From contig CAINRG010000052.1 in assembly GCA_903852585.1 (NCBI GenBank), positions 1 to 39,423 on the forward strand: a stretch of 39,423 nucleotides of DNA, read 5' to 3'. This stretch comes from an uncultured Actinomycetes bacterium (lineage in GTDB: Bacteria; Actinomycetota; Actinomycetes; Nanopelagicales; Nanopelagicaceae). Of the stretch, positions 26,080 to 36,431 are shown in pieces. A program made the position numbers and the translations under genes. The notes under the pieces were generated by a model that was not told where the DNA came from, made no database searches, and worked only from the letters and a program-made list of their open reading frames with translations. Position 1 is the stretch's first letter. Each line of letters begins with the position of its first letter.

Positions 26080-27903
26080 CTAAAGGGAATCCCCTATCGC
26101 CAATTCCTTCTGGACCCGCTTTGTGGCCTCAAGAGCGACTAATTCCGTGAAAATCTTTGTGTACTCCGCCTCATTTTCCACAGGGTTCAGGCGCTGAAGG
26201 GTCGACTTTATCTCTGCAATCTGGCGACTAATTGCGACTTCACGAAGTCTGGCGAAAATACTGGTGACATATTTGTCGCTCACTTCGCCATCCATGCGGA
26301 TCGGCTCCACTGTGAGTTCTGTTATGAGATGTTTGTAATCATCGGGTGCTGCATCAATTAATTTTTGTGTATCGCCATCTCCATTATCAATTGCTTGGCG
26401 AAGGGCAGCATAGGGAGCATATGTAAATGCTGATTCTTCAAGCGCGCTCCAGTCGGCAATCATCTCTGGCACTTGGAGCTTTGCCTTCAATACTTCACGT
26501 TCGAGCATCAAGAGAGGATCTTTGAGATTAATCTGTCCAGCTGGGATATTTGGAAGTGGCGTATTGCTCTTGCCGGCAACTCGCTTTACCGCTTGTGAAA
26601 CGGTGTCAGTATCCATGCCTAGCCATCCGGCAAGTGAGCGAATGTATTCAGGGCGAAGAGATGTGTCTTTAATCTTTCCAATAAGCGGAGCTACTTGGTT
26701 CAGCGCTGTGACGCGACCTTCCGGTGTATTTGTGTCGTAATTCTTAATGACGGACTTAATGGCAAATTCGAAGAGTGGGACACGTCGCGCAATGAGATCA
26801 CGCACTGCCTCATCTCCCCCACTTTGGCGCAATTCGTTTGGATCCATCCCGTTTCCGGCAACTGCGACAAATGTTTGAGCAACAAACTTCTGGTCATCAT
26901 CAAATGCTCGGAGCGCCGCCTTTTGACCAGCGGCATCTCCATCGAATGTGAAGATGACTTCACCGCGAAATGCATCATCATCCATCAACAATCTACGTAT
27001 AACGCGGATATGGTCATCCCCGAACGCTGTTCCACATGTCGCGACCGCCGTTGTTACTCCGGCAAGGTGCGCTGCCATGACATCGGTATATCCCTCAACG
27101 ATGACAACCTGACGCTTTTTTGCGATCTCTTTCTTAGCCACATCCAGGCCGTAGAGAAGTTGAGATTTTTTATAGATGGGGGTCTCTGATGTATTGAGGT
27201 ATTTAGGTCCTTGGTCCACATCATCGCCAGCAATTTTTCTTGCACCAAATCCCACAACATCTCCGGAGATATCTTTTACTGGCCACATCACGCGGTTTCG
27301 ATATCGGTCGATTTGGGTTCCGCGAGCGCTCTCTTTAATGAGTCCGGCAGTGGTCTGCTCTTCTTGGGTGTAGCCAAGGGAAGTCAGATGCTTTGTGAGC
27401 GCATCCCATTCATCAGGTGCGAACCCAACCTGGAATTGATCGCAATCTGCTTTTGTGAAGCCCTTCTTCTGAAGAAAGTCGCGGCCAGCTTGTGCTGGGC
27501 CTGGAAGATTGAGTTGTTCCTGGTAGAACTTCATCGCCGCAATATTTGCTGCAACTAATCGCGAACGGTTGACGCTTGGCCGATCTGATTGTGAACTTTC
27601 GTCGTACCGAAGTGTGTACCCAATCTTCTCGGCAAGTCGTTCAATAGTTTCAGTAAATGTAATGTGATCCATCTTCATGACAAATGCAATGACATCACCG
27701 CCGGTCTGGCAACCAAAGCAGTGGAAATACCCTTTACTCGGAGTTACGTGAAAGGAAGGAGACTTCTCATCGTGGAATGGGCAGAGTCCCTTTTTCTGTC
27801 CCCCGCCTGCGTTCTTTAATTGAACATAATCGGCGACAACTTCATCGATGGGGCTGTGGTCGCGAACATACGCAACATCTTCATCCCTAATACGGCCGGC
27901 CAT
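26080..27903 (-). CDS. dnaG: DNA primase DnaG
   Basis: Makes RNA primers at the replication fork. The start is set at ATG 27903, giving 607 residues and the typical MAGRIRDEDVAYVRDHSPID; the longer frame upstream overlaps the end of dgt and is rejected. The N-terminal zinc finger has Cys41, His44, Cys62 and Cys65. The TOPRIM centre has VIVEGYTDVMA and the acidic FTFDGDAAGQKA. A C-terminal helicase-binding region of lower conservation follows. A TAAGAT element lies 7 nt upstream. dgt-dnaG order is conserved in mycobacteria. Confidence 0.96.
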   Translation of the reverse strand: MAGRIRDEDVAYVRDHSPIDEVVADYVQLKNAGGGQKKGLCPFHDEKSPSFHVTPSKGYFHCFGCQTGGDVIAFVMKMDHITFTETIERLAEKIGYTLRYDESSQSDRPSVNRSRLVAANIAAMKFYQEQLNLPGPAQAGRDFLQKKGFTKADCDQFQVGFAPDEWDALTKHLTSLGYTQEEQTTAGLIKESARGTQIDRYRNRVMWPVKDISGDVVGFGARKIAGDDVDQGPKYLNTSETPIYKKSQLLYGLDVAKKEIAKKRQVVIVEGYTDVMAAHLAGVTTAVATCGTAFGDDHIRVIRRLLMDDDAFRGEVIFTFDGDAAGQKAALRAFDDDQKFVAQTFVAVAGNGMDPNELRQSGGDEAVRDLIARRVPLFEFAIKSVIKNYDTNTPEGRVTALNQVAPLIGKIKDTSLRPEYIRSLAGWLGMDTDTVSQAVKRVAGKSNTPLPNIPAGQINLKDPLLMLEREVLKAKLQVPEMIADWSALEESAFTYAPYAALRQAIDNGDGDTQKLIDAAPDDYKHLITELTVEPIRMDGEVSDKYVTSIFARLREVAISRQIAEIKSTLQRLNPVENEAEYTKIFTELVALEATKRVQKELAIGDSL

Positions 27904-27916
27904 AGCAGCTATCTTA
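27904..27916 (-). promoter_or_regulatory. Putative -10 element upstream of dnaG
   Basis: TAAGAT (27916-27911) lies 7 nt from the dnaG ATG and overlaps the dgt stop codon. It could allow leaderless transcription of dnaG alone within the operon. Confidence 0.4.
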
Positions 27917-29164
27917 CGATGAAAACTTGGAGGAGAGATCTTTGTGCAAGGCGTATGCGCCTGGGTCGGTGAGTGAGGCGACTTGATCAATCACGACGCG
28001 AAGCCTTTGAGCATCAGTGCTGGCTTGACGCCAATCTTCGAGGAAAAAGGACTCCAACGAGACGGGGGCATGTTCGAGAACAAGGTCGACGAGTTCGCGA
28101 ATGAGAACGTGTTGGTCGCTGTATCGCTTCTGAGAACTTTCTGCCTGTAAAACATAGTGGGCAGATATTGCTTTAAGGACTGCTACTTCAATCTTTTGCT
28201 CGCGAGGAACAATGAGATTTGCGTTGTATCGAGTGAGGTCACCATCTCCATATTGATCACGAGTTGCTGTTTCTGCGGCAAGTGCAAATCGACCAACAAG
28301 TTGGCTGGAAAGATCTTTGAGGCGAGCAAGGTGGCGATGGCTTCCATCGTATGTAACCGGCCAGCATGAGAGCTTCTGAAGATCGGAGAGGGCTCTTTCT
28401 GCCTCGGCTTCGCTCATATCATCCATGTAATCAGAGTGAGCAACTTTATAAATCTGTGGAAGATCATCGCGGAGATGGTGCAAATGAATCTGGCTTGTCA
28501 CAAGAGCATCTTCTAAATCGTGTACCGAGTAAGCAACGTCATCAGACCAATCCATGATCTGGGCTTCCATCGATTGCTTTCCTTCAGGTGCGCCTGTGCG
28601 CATCCACGTAAATATCTCCATATCGTCGTCATAGACGCCGAACTTGCGGGCGTTGACCGCGCGAGGCCATGGGTACTTTGTAGCTGCATCAAGGGATGCG
28701 CGAGTGAGATTGAGTCCGATGGACTTTCCGCTCTCATCAACCGTCTTTGCTTCAAGACGAATTAAAAGACGAAGTGATTGTGCATTTCCTTCAAAGCCGC
28801 CGCATTGCGCGGCAATCTCATTCAATACTTCTTCACCATTGTGGCCAAAAGGTGGGTGACCGATGTCGTGTGCAAGACAGGCACCTTCCATCAAATCCGG
28901 ATCTGCACCGAGGGCTTCACCAAGTTCACGGCCCACTTGTGCGCATTCCAATGAATGTGAGAGGCGAGTGCGAGGAAAATCCGTCTGCCATGGAACCGCG
29001 ACTTGTGTCTTTGCAGCAAGTCGACGTAGGGCCCATGAGTGAATGATGCGGGCACGATCTCGTGCAAATTCTGTGCGGCCACCGCGCTTTGCTGGCTCAT
29101 CAAGAAAGCGTTCGCGATCTGAATCTGTATATCCAGTGCGTTCGTGAGCGGGGCGAAGAACCAT
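27914..29164 (-). CDS. dgt: Deoxyguanosinetriphosphate triphosphohydrolase-like protein
   Basis: An HD-domain phosphohydrolase of 416 residues that splits dNTPs into deoxynucleoside and triphosphate in characterised relatives. The N-terminal DRARIIHSWALRRLAAKTQV and TRLSHSLECAQVGRELG carry the first metal His, and ACLAHDIGHPPFGHNGE carries the HD pair. Later, WSDDVAYSVHDLEDA holds the last metal Asp. It may balance dNTP pools near the primase gene. The stop is 10 bp before dnaG. A TAGACT hexamer lies 9 nt before the ATG. Confidence 0.93.
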   Translation of the reverse strand: MVLRPAHERTGYTDSDRERFLDEPAKRGGRTEFARDRARIIHSWALRRLAAKTQVAVPWQTDFPRTRLSHSLECAQVGRELGEALGADPDLMEGACLAHDIGHPPFGHNGEEVLNEIAAQCGGFEGNAQSLRLLIRLEAKTVDESGKSIGLNLTRASLDAATKYPWPRAVNARKFGVYDDDMEIFTWMRTGAPEGKQSMEAQIMDWSDDVAYSVHDLEDALVTSQIHLHHLRDDLPQIYKVAHSDYMDDMSEAEAERALSDLQKLSCWPVTYDGSHRHLARLKDLSSQLVGRFALAAETATRDQYGDGDLTRYNANLIVPREQKIEVAVLKAISAHYVLQAESSQKRYSDQHVLIRELVDLVLEHAPVSLESFFLEDWRQASTDAQRLRVVIDQVASLTDPGAYALHKDLSSKFSS

Positions 29165-29176
29165 AGTGAGAAGAGT

Positions 29177-29827
29177 CTAGTTCGTATTCTTGTTCTGGTC
29201 TGTCAGATGAATTCCTAAGCGATCTGCTGTCTTATACGCTAGATACGCGCCTGTTTCACGAGCGATGTAATGCCATCCAGTTGCACTTACTGCCCCGGGT
29301 CCAGTTGTTACCGGCGAACAGGTTGCTTTGACGCCAAGATCGGTTGCCATCGAAATTGCGCGATAACAGTGGTATCCATCGGTCACGATGATGACGCTTC
29401 TGTATTTTTTTGCCTTCATTACATCAACGTAAGCAATAGTGCTGCTTAATGTATCTTTGCCGAGATTTACAGCCGATAAAACCGATTTAGGAATCTGGCC
29501 CTTTGCAAGCGCGCGAACACTTGCTTGCGCTTCTGTCCAAAGATCGCCCTTTTGATTGGCGCCCACTGTCAAGATTCGTGGTGCATATCCTTCTTTGTAA
29601 AGGCGATGCGCCTCATCAATACGCGCTTGAAGAATTGGGGTTGGGCTTCCGTTATTTTGCGCCGCACCCATCACGACGATGGCATCACTCTTTGTTGGGG
29701 TTGCATGATGACCGGTGTTATAAACCTGAAGGGCAATATATGCAGGAACCAAAATGATAACGAGCGCAATTAACGAGAGAGCGCGACGAATCCACTTGAA
29801 TGGATTGAGAAGACCAAGACCCAACAT
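29177..29827 (-). CDS. YdcF/SanA-like DUF218 membrane-anchored protein
   Basis: A 216-residue protein with one N-terminal membrane segment (ALSLIALVIILVPAYIALQV, about residues 16-35) and a DUF218 domain outside the membrane: SDAIVVMGAAQNNGSPTPIL, RIDEAHRLYKEGYAPRILTVG, and SVIIVTDGYHCYRAISMA. Relatives are linked to envelope integrity and vancomycin sensitivity; some bind SAM. The function here is not known. The start ATG lies 3 bp after the dusB stop, so it is translated in an operon with dusB and dgt. Confidence 0.85.
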   Translation of the reverse strand: MLGLGLLNPFKWIRRALSLIALVIILVPAYIALQVYNTGHHATPTKSDAIVVMGAAQNNGSPTPILQARIDEAHRLYKEGYAPRILTVGANQKGDLWTEAQASVRALAKGQIPKSVLSAVNLGKDTLSSTIAYVDVMKAKKYRSVIIVTDGYHCYRAISMATDLGVKATCSPVTTGPGAVSATGWHYIARETGAYLAYKTADRLGIHLTDQNKNTN

Positions 29828-29830
29828 CCA

Positions 29831-31021
29831 TCAACCCCCAGAAACTGAATCATCGATAGTGATCGTTGCGTACTCATCGGGATCGTTGAGCCAACCATCG
29901 GGAAGTGATGGTGGACGACCATGCGAACGACGACCACGTGGAGCTTCTGAAACAGCTGTGGGATATGGCTGATCCTCTAATTGCGATGTCAGATATTCAA
30001 GTTCGCCATAACTTGCCACCATTCCAAGACCCGAACGAATCTCGCGCGGAACGGTAAATCCTTTGAGATACCAAGCCATATGTTTGCGAAGATCGCGCAT
30101 TGCACGTCCTTCTGCTTCGAAAAATTCCATGAGCAATTGACCATGGCGACGCATAACATCTCGGACTTCAAAGAGTGTTGGCGCTGACTTTTCTTGCCCA
30201 CCATTCATTGCAGTGACAAGATCGGCAAAAAGCCAAGGACGCCCAAGACATCCACGGCCCACAACAACACCAGCGCATCCAGTCTCTTCCATCATGCGAC
30301 GACCATCTGCTCCGCTCCAGATATCTCCGTTTCCAAGAACCGGGACACCAGTTGGCTTTAAATGTTCGACAAGTTCAGAAATCTTCGACCAATCAGCTTG
30401 GCCGTCATACATCTGTTGAGCTGTGCGGGCATGAAGTGCAACCCATGCAACTCCTGCATCTGCGGCGCTCTTTGCTGCTTCTAAATATGTCTGGTGATCG
30501 CTATCAATACCAACACGCATTTTCACGGTGACAGGAATTCCAAATGGCTTTGCATTTGCAACAGCCGATTCCACAATTGCGCTAAATATTTTGCGCTTAA
30601 AAGGAAGTGCTGCTCCCCCACCTTTTCGGGTGACTTTAGGAACCGGGCAACCAAAGTTCATATCAATATGATCTGCAAGATTTTCTTCACAAAGCATCTT
30701 TACTGCAAGACCTATAACTGTTGGATCCACTCCATACAGCTGCACTGAACGAGGACTCTCTCCTTTTCCAGGGGTGATCAAACGAAGTGTTTCTGGGTGG
30801 CGCTCAATCAAAGCTCGAGCTGTCACCATCTCTGAGACAAAAAGTCCCGCTCCTTGTTCACGGCAGAGCGTTCTGAATGCAGAATTTGTAATTCCAGCCA
30901 TCGGAGCAAGAACGACTGGTGCAGCTAAGACCACCTCGTTCTTCTCGAAATTCCCATTGGAAATGGGCAAACGAAGTGGTGGGAAAGTCGTTAGCAACCC
31001 AATAGACGTGGAGCTAACCAC
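29831..31021 (-). CDS. dusB: tRNA-dihydrouridine synthase DusB
   Basis: An FMN-dependent enzyme that reduces uridines in tRNA D-loops. The protein has up to 396 residues. The TIM barrel begins [20 protein letters not shown], has the catalytic Cys in [19 protein letters not shown], and the phosphate-binding [15 protein letters not shown]. The start is uncertain: GTG 31021 gives a 30-bp overlap with glyS and has an AAGGTG site 5 nt upstream; a shorter protein starting near the first strand is possible. A variable Ser/Arg-rich tail follows the barrel. Confidence 0.93.
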   Translation of the reverse strand: MVSSTSIGLLTTFPPLRLPISNGNFEKNEVVLAAPVVLAPMAGITNSAFRTLCREQGAGLFVSEMVTARALIERHPETLRLITPGKGESPRSVQLYGVDPTVIGLAVKMLCEENLADHIDMNFGCPVPKVTRKGGGAALPFKRKIFSAIVESAVANAKPFGIPVTVKMRVGIDSDHQTYLEAAKSAADAGVAWVALHARTAQQMYDGQADWSKISELVEHLKPTGVPVLGNGDIWSGADGRRMMEETGCAGVVVGRGCLGRPWLFADLVTAMNGGQEKSAPTLFEVRDVMRRHGQLLMEFFEAEGRAMRDLRKHMAWYLKGFTVPREIRSGLGMVASYGELEYLTSQLEDQPYPTAVSEAPRGRRSHGRPPSLPDGWLNDPDEYATITIDDSVSGG

Positions 31022-32370
31022 GCCTGCACCTTGTCCAAAGAGACCCGCTCTTGAGCCATGGTGTCGCGATCGCGAATTGTCACAGCGTTATCTTCGAGAG
31101 TTTCGAAGTCGACAGTGATGCAATATGGAGTTCCGATTTCATCTTGACGACGGTAACGACGGCCAATTGCGCCTGCATCATCAAAGTCGATATTCCAATT
31201 CTTGCGAAGCTCCATCGCCAAATCACGTGCCTTTGGTGATAAATCAGCGTTACGAGAAAGTGGTAGTACTGCGACCTTGATAGGAGCAAGACGATAATCA
31301 AGCTTCATTACAGCGCGCTTTTCCATTTCGCCCTTTGAATTTGGAGCTTCATCTTCGGTATATGCATCCATCATAAATGTCAGTGCGCAACGATCTACGC
31401 CTGCCGCAGGTTCAATGACGAATGGAACCCATCGTTCATTCTTTTCTTGATCAAACCACGAAAGATCTTTACCAGATGCTTTCGAGTGTGCCTTGAGGTC
31501 AAAGTCAGTTCGTGAAGCAATACCTTCAAGCTCGCCCCATTCAGTTCCTGCAAATTCGAATTTGTATTCAATATCAACAGTTCGCTTCGAATAATGTGAG
31601 AGCTTCTCTTTAGGGTGTTCAAACAAACGAAGGCGCTCTGGATTAATTCCAAGATCCTTGTACCAAGCAAGGCGTGTATCAATCCAATATTGGTGCCAAT
31701 CTTCATCAGTACCAGGGACAACGAAGAATTCCATCTCCATCTGTTCGAATTCACGTGTGCGGAAAATAAAGTTTCCAGGAGTGATTTCGTTTCGGAAGGA
31801 CTTTCCAATCTGTCCAATTCCAAATGGTGGCTTCTTGCGAGAGGTCGATGCGACGTTATCAAAGTTAATAAAGATTCCCTGTGCTGTCTCTGGGCGAAGG
31901 TATGCAAGACCAGATTCATCTTCTACTGCACCAAGGTATGTCTTGAGCAGACCAGAGAATTGCTTTGGCGCTGTGAACTTTCCCTTATTTCCACAGTTTG
32001 GGCAATTCACATCATCCATCGATGCAGGAGCCTTGCCATGCTTTGCTTCGTAGGCTTCTTCGAGGTGATCGGCGCGGTAACGTTTATGGCACTCGATACA
32101 TTCGGTAAGAGGATCTGTAAAAGTTTCTACGTGGCCAGATGCTGCCCACACTTCGCGAGCGAGAATGACGCATGAATCCAGACCAACAACATCTTCGCGC
32201 CCTTGAACCATATATTTCCACCATTGGCGCTTGACGTTATTTTTGAGCTCAACGCCCAATGGGCCGTAATCCCAGGATGCGCGCAATCCACCGTAAATTT
32301 CAGATGATGGGTAGACAAATCCACGTCGCTTTGCGAGTTGGACGATATTTTCTAAACGATCTGCGGCCAT
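30991..32370 (-). CDS. glyS: Glycyl-tRNA synthetase (homodimeric type)
   Basis: Class II synthetase that charges tRNA-Gly. The start is at ATG 32370, preceded by GGAGGAGTAAAA, giving 459 residues beginning [20 protein letters not shown]. The frame extends further upstream but that part overlaps the promoter region. A zinc-finger-like insert has CIECHKRY and NCPNCGNKG. Motif 2 is in [27 protein letters not shown], and [17 protein letters not shown] is motif 3. This is the single-chain alpha2 type usual in Actinobacteria. It is the first gene of the glyS-dusB-ydcF-dgt-dnaG unit. Confidence 0.96.
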   Translation of the reverse strand: MAADRLENIVQLAKRRGFVYPSSEIYGGLRASWDYGPLGVELKNNVKRQWWKYMVQGREDVVGLDSCVILAREVWAASGHVETFTDPLTECIECHKRYRADHLEEAYEAKHGKAPASMDDVNCPNCGNKGKFTAPKQFSGLLKTYLGAVEDESGLAYLRPETAQGIFINFDNVASTSRKKPPFGIGQIGKSFRNEITPGNFIFRTREFEQMEMEFFVVPGTDEDWHQYWIDTRLAWYKDLGINPERLRLFEHPKEKLSHYSKRTVDIEYKFEFAGTEWGELEGIASRTDFDLKAHSKASGKDLSWFDQEKNERWVPFVIEPAAGVDRCALTFMMDAYTEDEAPNSKGEMEKRAVMKLDYRLAPIKVAVLPLSRNADLSPKARDLAMELRKNWNIDFDDAGAIGRRYRRQDEIGTPYCITVDFETLEDNAVTIRDRDTMAQERVSLDKVQAWLAPRLLGC

Positions 32371-32425
32371 TTTTACTCCTCCGGCTGGCTGTCGGCTTGT
32401 TTCCTTGCTGGTCGCAAGAAGCCTA

Positions 32426-32431
32426 ATTATA
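32426..32431 (-). promoter_or_regulatory. Putative -10 element of glyS (TATAAT)
   Basis: A perfect TATAAT on the minus strand, 55 bp before the glyS ATG. With the strong ribosome-binding site it implies a conventional leader of about 50 nt, in contrast to the leaderless starts elsewhere. Confidence 0.5.
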
Positions 32432-32440
32432 GACGCCCGA

Positions 32441-32452
32441 TACACTTTATCT
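32441..32452 (+). promoter_or_regulatory. Putative -10 element fixing the ZIP start at 32453
   Basis: TACACT (32441-32446) is exactly 6 nt before ATG 32453. This sets the start at [15 protein letters not shown] rather than at upstream in-frame codons, and opposes the glyS promoter in an 82-bp region. Confidence 0.6.
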
Positions 32453-33190
32453 ATGCTCGCAATCCTGCTCTCAGCCCTCACAGTCGGTGCCACCACCGTC
32501 GGTGGCCTAGTTGCGGTGAAGTCAAAGGACCGATTCCATCTCATTCTTGGTCTCGCCGCTGGATTGCTCCTCGGCCTGGTTTCTTTCGACTTGTTGCCTG
32601 TGGTTTTCGCTCATTCAACCGTTATGGTCAACGGAAAGATTGCTGCGGTATCGGTCGCATTTCTTGTTGGCTTTTTAGCTCTTCACTTTCTAGAAGAATC
32701 TTTTGCCGGCCACGAACCTGTTGACTCTGATTACGAGCACGATCATTCTCATTATGGAAATATCGCTGGCGGTCTTGGTGCAGTTGCAATGGCTGTACAC
32801 GTATTTCTTGATGGCCTTGCCCTCGGTGTTGCATTCCATGTTTCTAACAAACTCGGACTAGCAATCTTCTTCGCTCTTCTTGTTCATGCATTTAGCGATG
32901 GCCTTAATACGGTCGCAATGCTCAAAAAATCAGGCCACCTCACAAAAGCTGCTGCCTACCTTCTCTTGGTGGATGCGATTGCACGTATTGGTGGGGCGAC
33001 ATTGGGTAATTCCATTCATCCATCACCAGCCTGGCTAGCAATCTACCTAGCCCTCTTCTCTGGAATTATCATTTACATCGCTACTTCTCATATTTTGCCA
33101 GAAGCACATTCCAGCCATCCTTCAAAGGTCACAATTCTGACCACCCTTATTGGCGTTGCAATTATGTTTTGTGTTGTAACACTTCTCTAG
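32453..33190 (+). CDS. ZIP-family metal transporter
   Basis: A 245-residue membrane protein with about eight hydrophobic segments. The ZIP metal-path motifs in the central helices are visible: [16 protein letters not shown] and [13 protein letters not shown] short His-rich loop ([11 protein letters not shown]) lies between helices 3 and 4, as in zinc or iron importers. It probably brings divalent metal, most likely zinc, into the cell. It sits between glyS and uppS, where mycobacteria carry the zinc regulators smtB and zur; that link is inference. Convergent with uppS. Confidence 0.88.
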   Translation: MLAILLSALTVGATTVGGLVAVKSKDRFHLILGLAAGLLLGLVSFDLLPVVFAHSTVMVNGKIAAVSVAFLVGFLALHFLEESFAGHEPVDSDYEHDHSHYGNIAGGLGAVAMAVHVFLDGLALGVAFHVSNKLGLAIFFALLVHAFSDGLNTVAMLKKSGHLTKAAAYLLLVDAIARIGGATLGNSIHPSPAWLAIYLALFSGIIIYIATSHILPEAHSSHPSKVTILTTLIGVAIMFCVVTLL

Positions 33191-33199
33191 TTGTAAAAA

Positions 33200-33931
33200 T
33201 TAAGCCTTACCGAAACGGCGTTCTCGCTCGCCATAAATGGAAATAGCGTCCCACAGAGTCTTTCGTGTGACATCTGGCCATAAGACATCCAAAAAGACCA
33301 TCTCGGCATAAACGCTCTGCCACGGCAAAAAGTTACTCGTTCGCTGCTCCCCCGATGAACGCAGGAAGAGATCTACATCGCTCATTCCTGGGTTATAGAG
33401 ATATTTACTAAATAGTTTTTCTGAAATTTGATCTGGCTTAATCTTTTTCTTTGCAACATCTGCGGCAATCCGAGTTGTGGCATCAACAATCTCCGCACGA
33501 CCTCCATAGTTAACACACATATTTAAAGTGAAATCTTTATTCTTCTTTGTCATTTCCTCAGCTTCGAGCAATTCATCCAAAACGCTCTTCCACAACCGCT
33601 TTTCTTTACCGACCCAGCGAACGCGAACACCCATCTCATGCATTTGATCACGGCGGCGACGAATGACATCGCGATTAAATCCCATAAGAAATTTCACTTC
33701 ATCGGGGCTGCGCTTCCAGTTTTCTGTACTAAACGCATAGGCGCTCAGCTCTTTGACGCCCACTTGAATCGCGCCTTCGACCATATCAAATAGCGCTGCT
33801 TCACCTGCCTCATGGCCTGCTGTTCGTGGGAGTCCGCGCTTCTTTGCCCAACGACCATTTCCATCCATCACAACTGCAACGTGATGAGGCACCGATCCCT
33901 TGGCAAACTTTGGGGGCTTCAATTCCTTCAC
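33200..33931 (-). CDS. uppS: Isoprenyl transferase (undecaprenyl/decaprenyl diphosphate synthase)
   Basis: A cis-prenyltransferase of 243 residues that adds isopentenyl units to make the long lipid carrier for cell-wall synthesis. It has the signature VVMDGNGRWAKKRGLPRTAGH with the catalytic Asp23, FSTENWKRSPDEV, and the C-terminal RSSGEQRTSNFLPWQSVYAE. Product chain length cannot be read by eye; the mycobacterial counterpart in the same position makes decaprenyl diphosphate. The GTG start overlaps the recO stop (GTGA). Confidence 0.95.
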   Translation of the reverse strand: MKELKPPKFAKGSVPHHVAVVMDGNGRWAKKRGLPRTAGHEAGEAALFDMVEGAIQVGVKELSAYAFSTENWKRSPDEVKFLMGFNRDVIRRRRDQMHEMGVRVRWVGKEKRLWKSVLDELLEAEEMTKKNKDFTLNMCVNYGGRAEIVDATTRIAADVAKKKIKPDQISEKLFSKYLYNPGMSDVDLFLRSSGEQRTSNFLPWQSVYAEMVFLDVLWPDVTRKTLWDAISIYGERERRFGKA

Positions 33932-34665
33932 GAGCCCATTCTTTCAACCAAGGGCAGACTTCGTAAACCTCGCTCTAAATGCCATTGCAAATATGCAGCA
34001 ATCAACCCAGATGCTTCACGTTGGTGGCGAAGTTCAGAGATAACGGCCTGTTCCCAATCGCTGGAGAGAAGTTGTTGCATCAATGCCAATGTTTCTGGTG
34101 CGGGAGTCGCCGCAGCCGATGGGCGACATGTATCGCAGACAGACCCTCCTCCTACGAGTGAGAAATATCGATGTGGTCCGGGCAGATCGCAGACTGAGCA
34201 ATTCATCAGGGAAGGTGCGTATCCTGCAACAGCTAGCGAGCGCAATAAGAATGCATCCAATATGAGCGATGAATCATATGTCTCGTAGGCAAGAGCTTTC
34301 AGTGCTCCAACGAGTAACAAATATTGCTGGAGTGCAGGTTCGTGCTCGTGTGTTGTGAATCGTTCAGCCGCCTCCAAAATTGCACTAGCAATCGTCCACT
34401 TTTGATAATCCTCGGATAAGCGATCGCCAAAGTGTTCAATCGAAACAGCTTGTGTAACGGTGTCGAGAGATTTACCCGTATAGAGCTGGAGATCTACATG
34501 GGATGTTGGTTCTAAGCGAGCGCCCCAACGAGATTTTGTACGGCGAACACCTTTTGCGACAGCCTTAATCCGTCCATGCTCGCGAGTAAAGAGTGTGATG
34601 ATGCGATCGGCTTCTCCCAATTTCTGGGTGCGCAAGACAATTGCTTGATCGCGATATGTAGCCAC
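33928..34665 (-). CDS. recO: DNA repair protein RecO
   Basis: A recombination mediator that helps load RecA with RecR at gaps. It has 245 residues: an N-terminal OB fold (YRDQAIVLRTQKLGEADRIIT and HGRIKAVAKGVRRTKS), a helical domain and a four-Cys zinc site (CSVCDLPG ... CDTC). The start is GTG 34665, supported by TACGGT 6 nt upstream, so it probably has its own leaderless transcript although it follows leuA by 20 bp. recO-uppS is conserved in Actinobacteria. Confidence 0.94.
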   Translation of the reverse strand: MATYRDQAIVLRTQKLGEADRIITLFTREHGRIKAVAKGVRRTKSRWGARLEPTSHVDLQLYTGKSLDTVTQAVSIEHFGDRLSEDYQKWTIASAILEAAERFTTHEHEPALQQYLLLVGALKALAYETYDSSLILDAFLLRSLAVAGYAPSLMNCSVCDLPGPHRYFSLVGGGSVCDTCRPSAAATPAPETLALMQQLLSSDWEQAVISELRHQREASGLIAAYLQWHLERGLRSLPLVERMGS

Positions 34666-34677
34666 GGTCAGACCGTA
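34666..34677 (-). promoter_or_regulatory. Putative -10 element, leaderless start of recO
   Basis: TACGGT (34677-34672) lies exactly 6 nt from the GTG start of recO, inside the 20-bp gap after leuA. Confidence 0.5.
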
Positions 34678-34685
34678 GCGCGGGA

Positions 34686-36424
<1,739 letters not shown>

Positions 36425-36431
36425 ACAGGGG

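Noticed and set aside
27904-27990. Longer dnaG start adding 29 residues
   Set aside because: The extra part overlaps the end of dgt, has no primase likeness, and the MAGRIRDED start is the family norm with a TAAGAT element 7 nt upstream.
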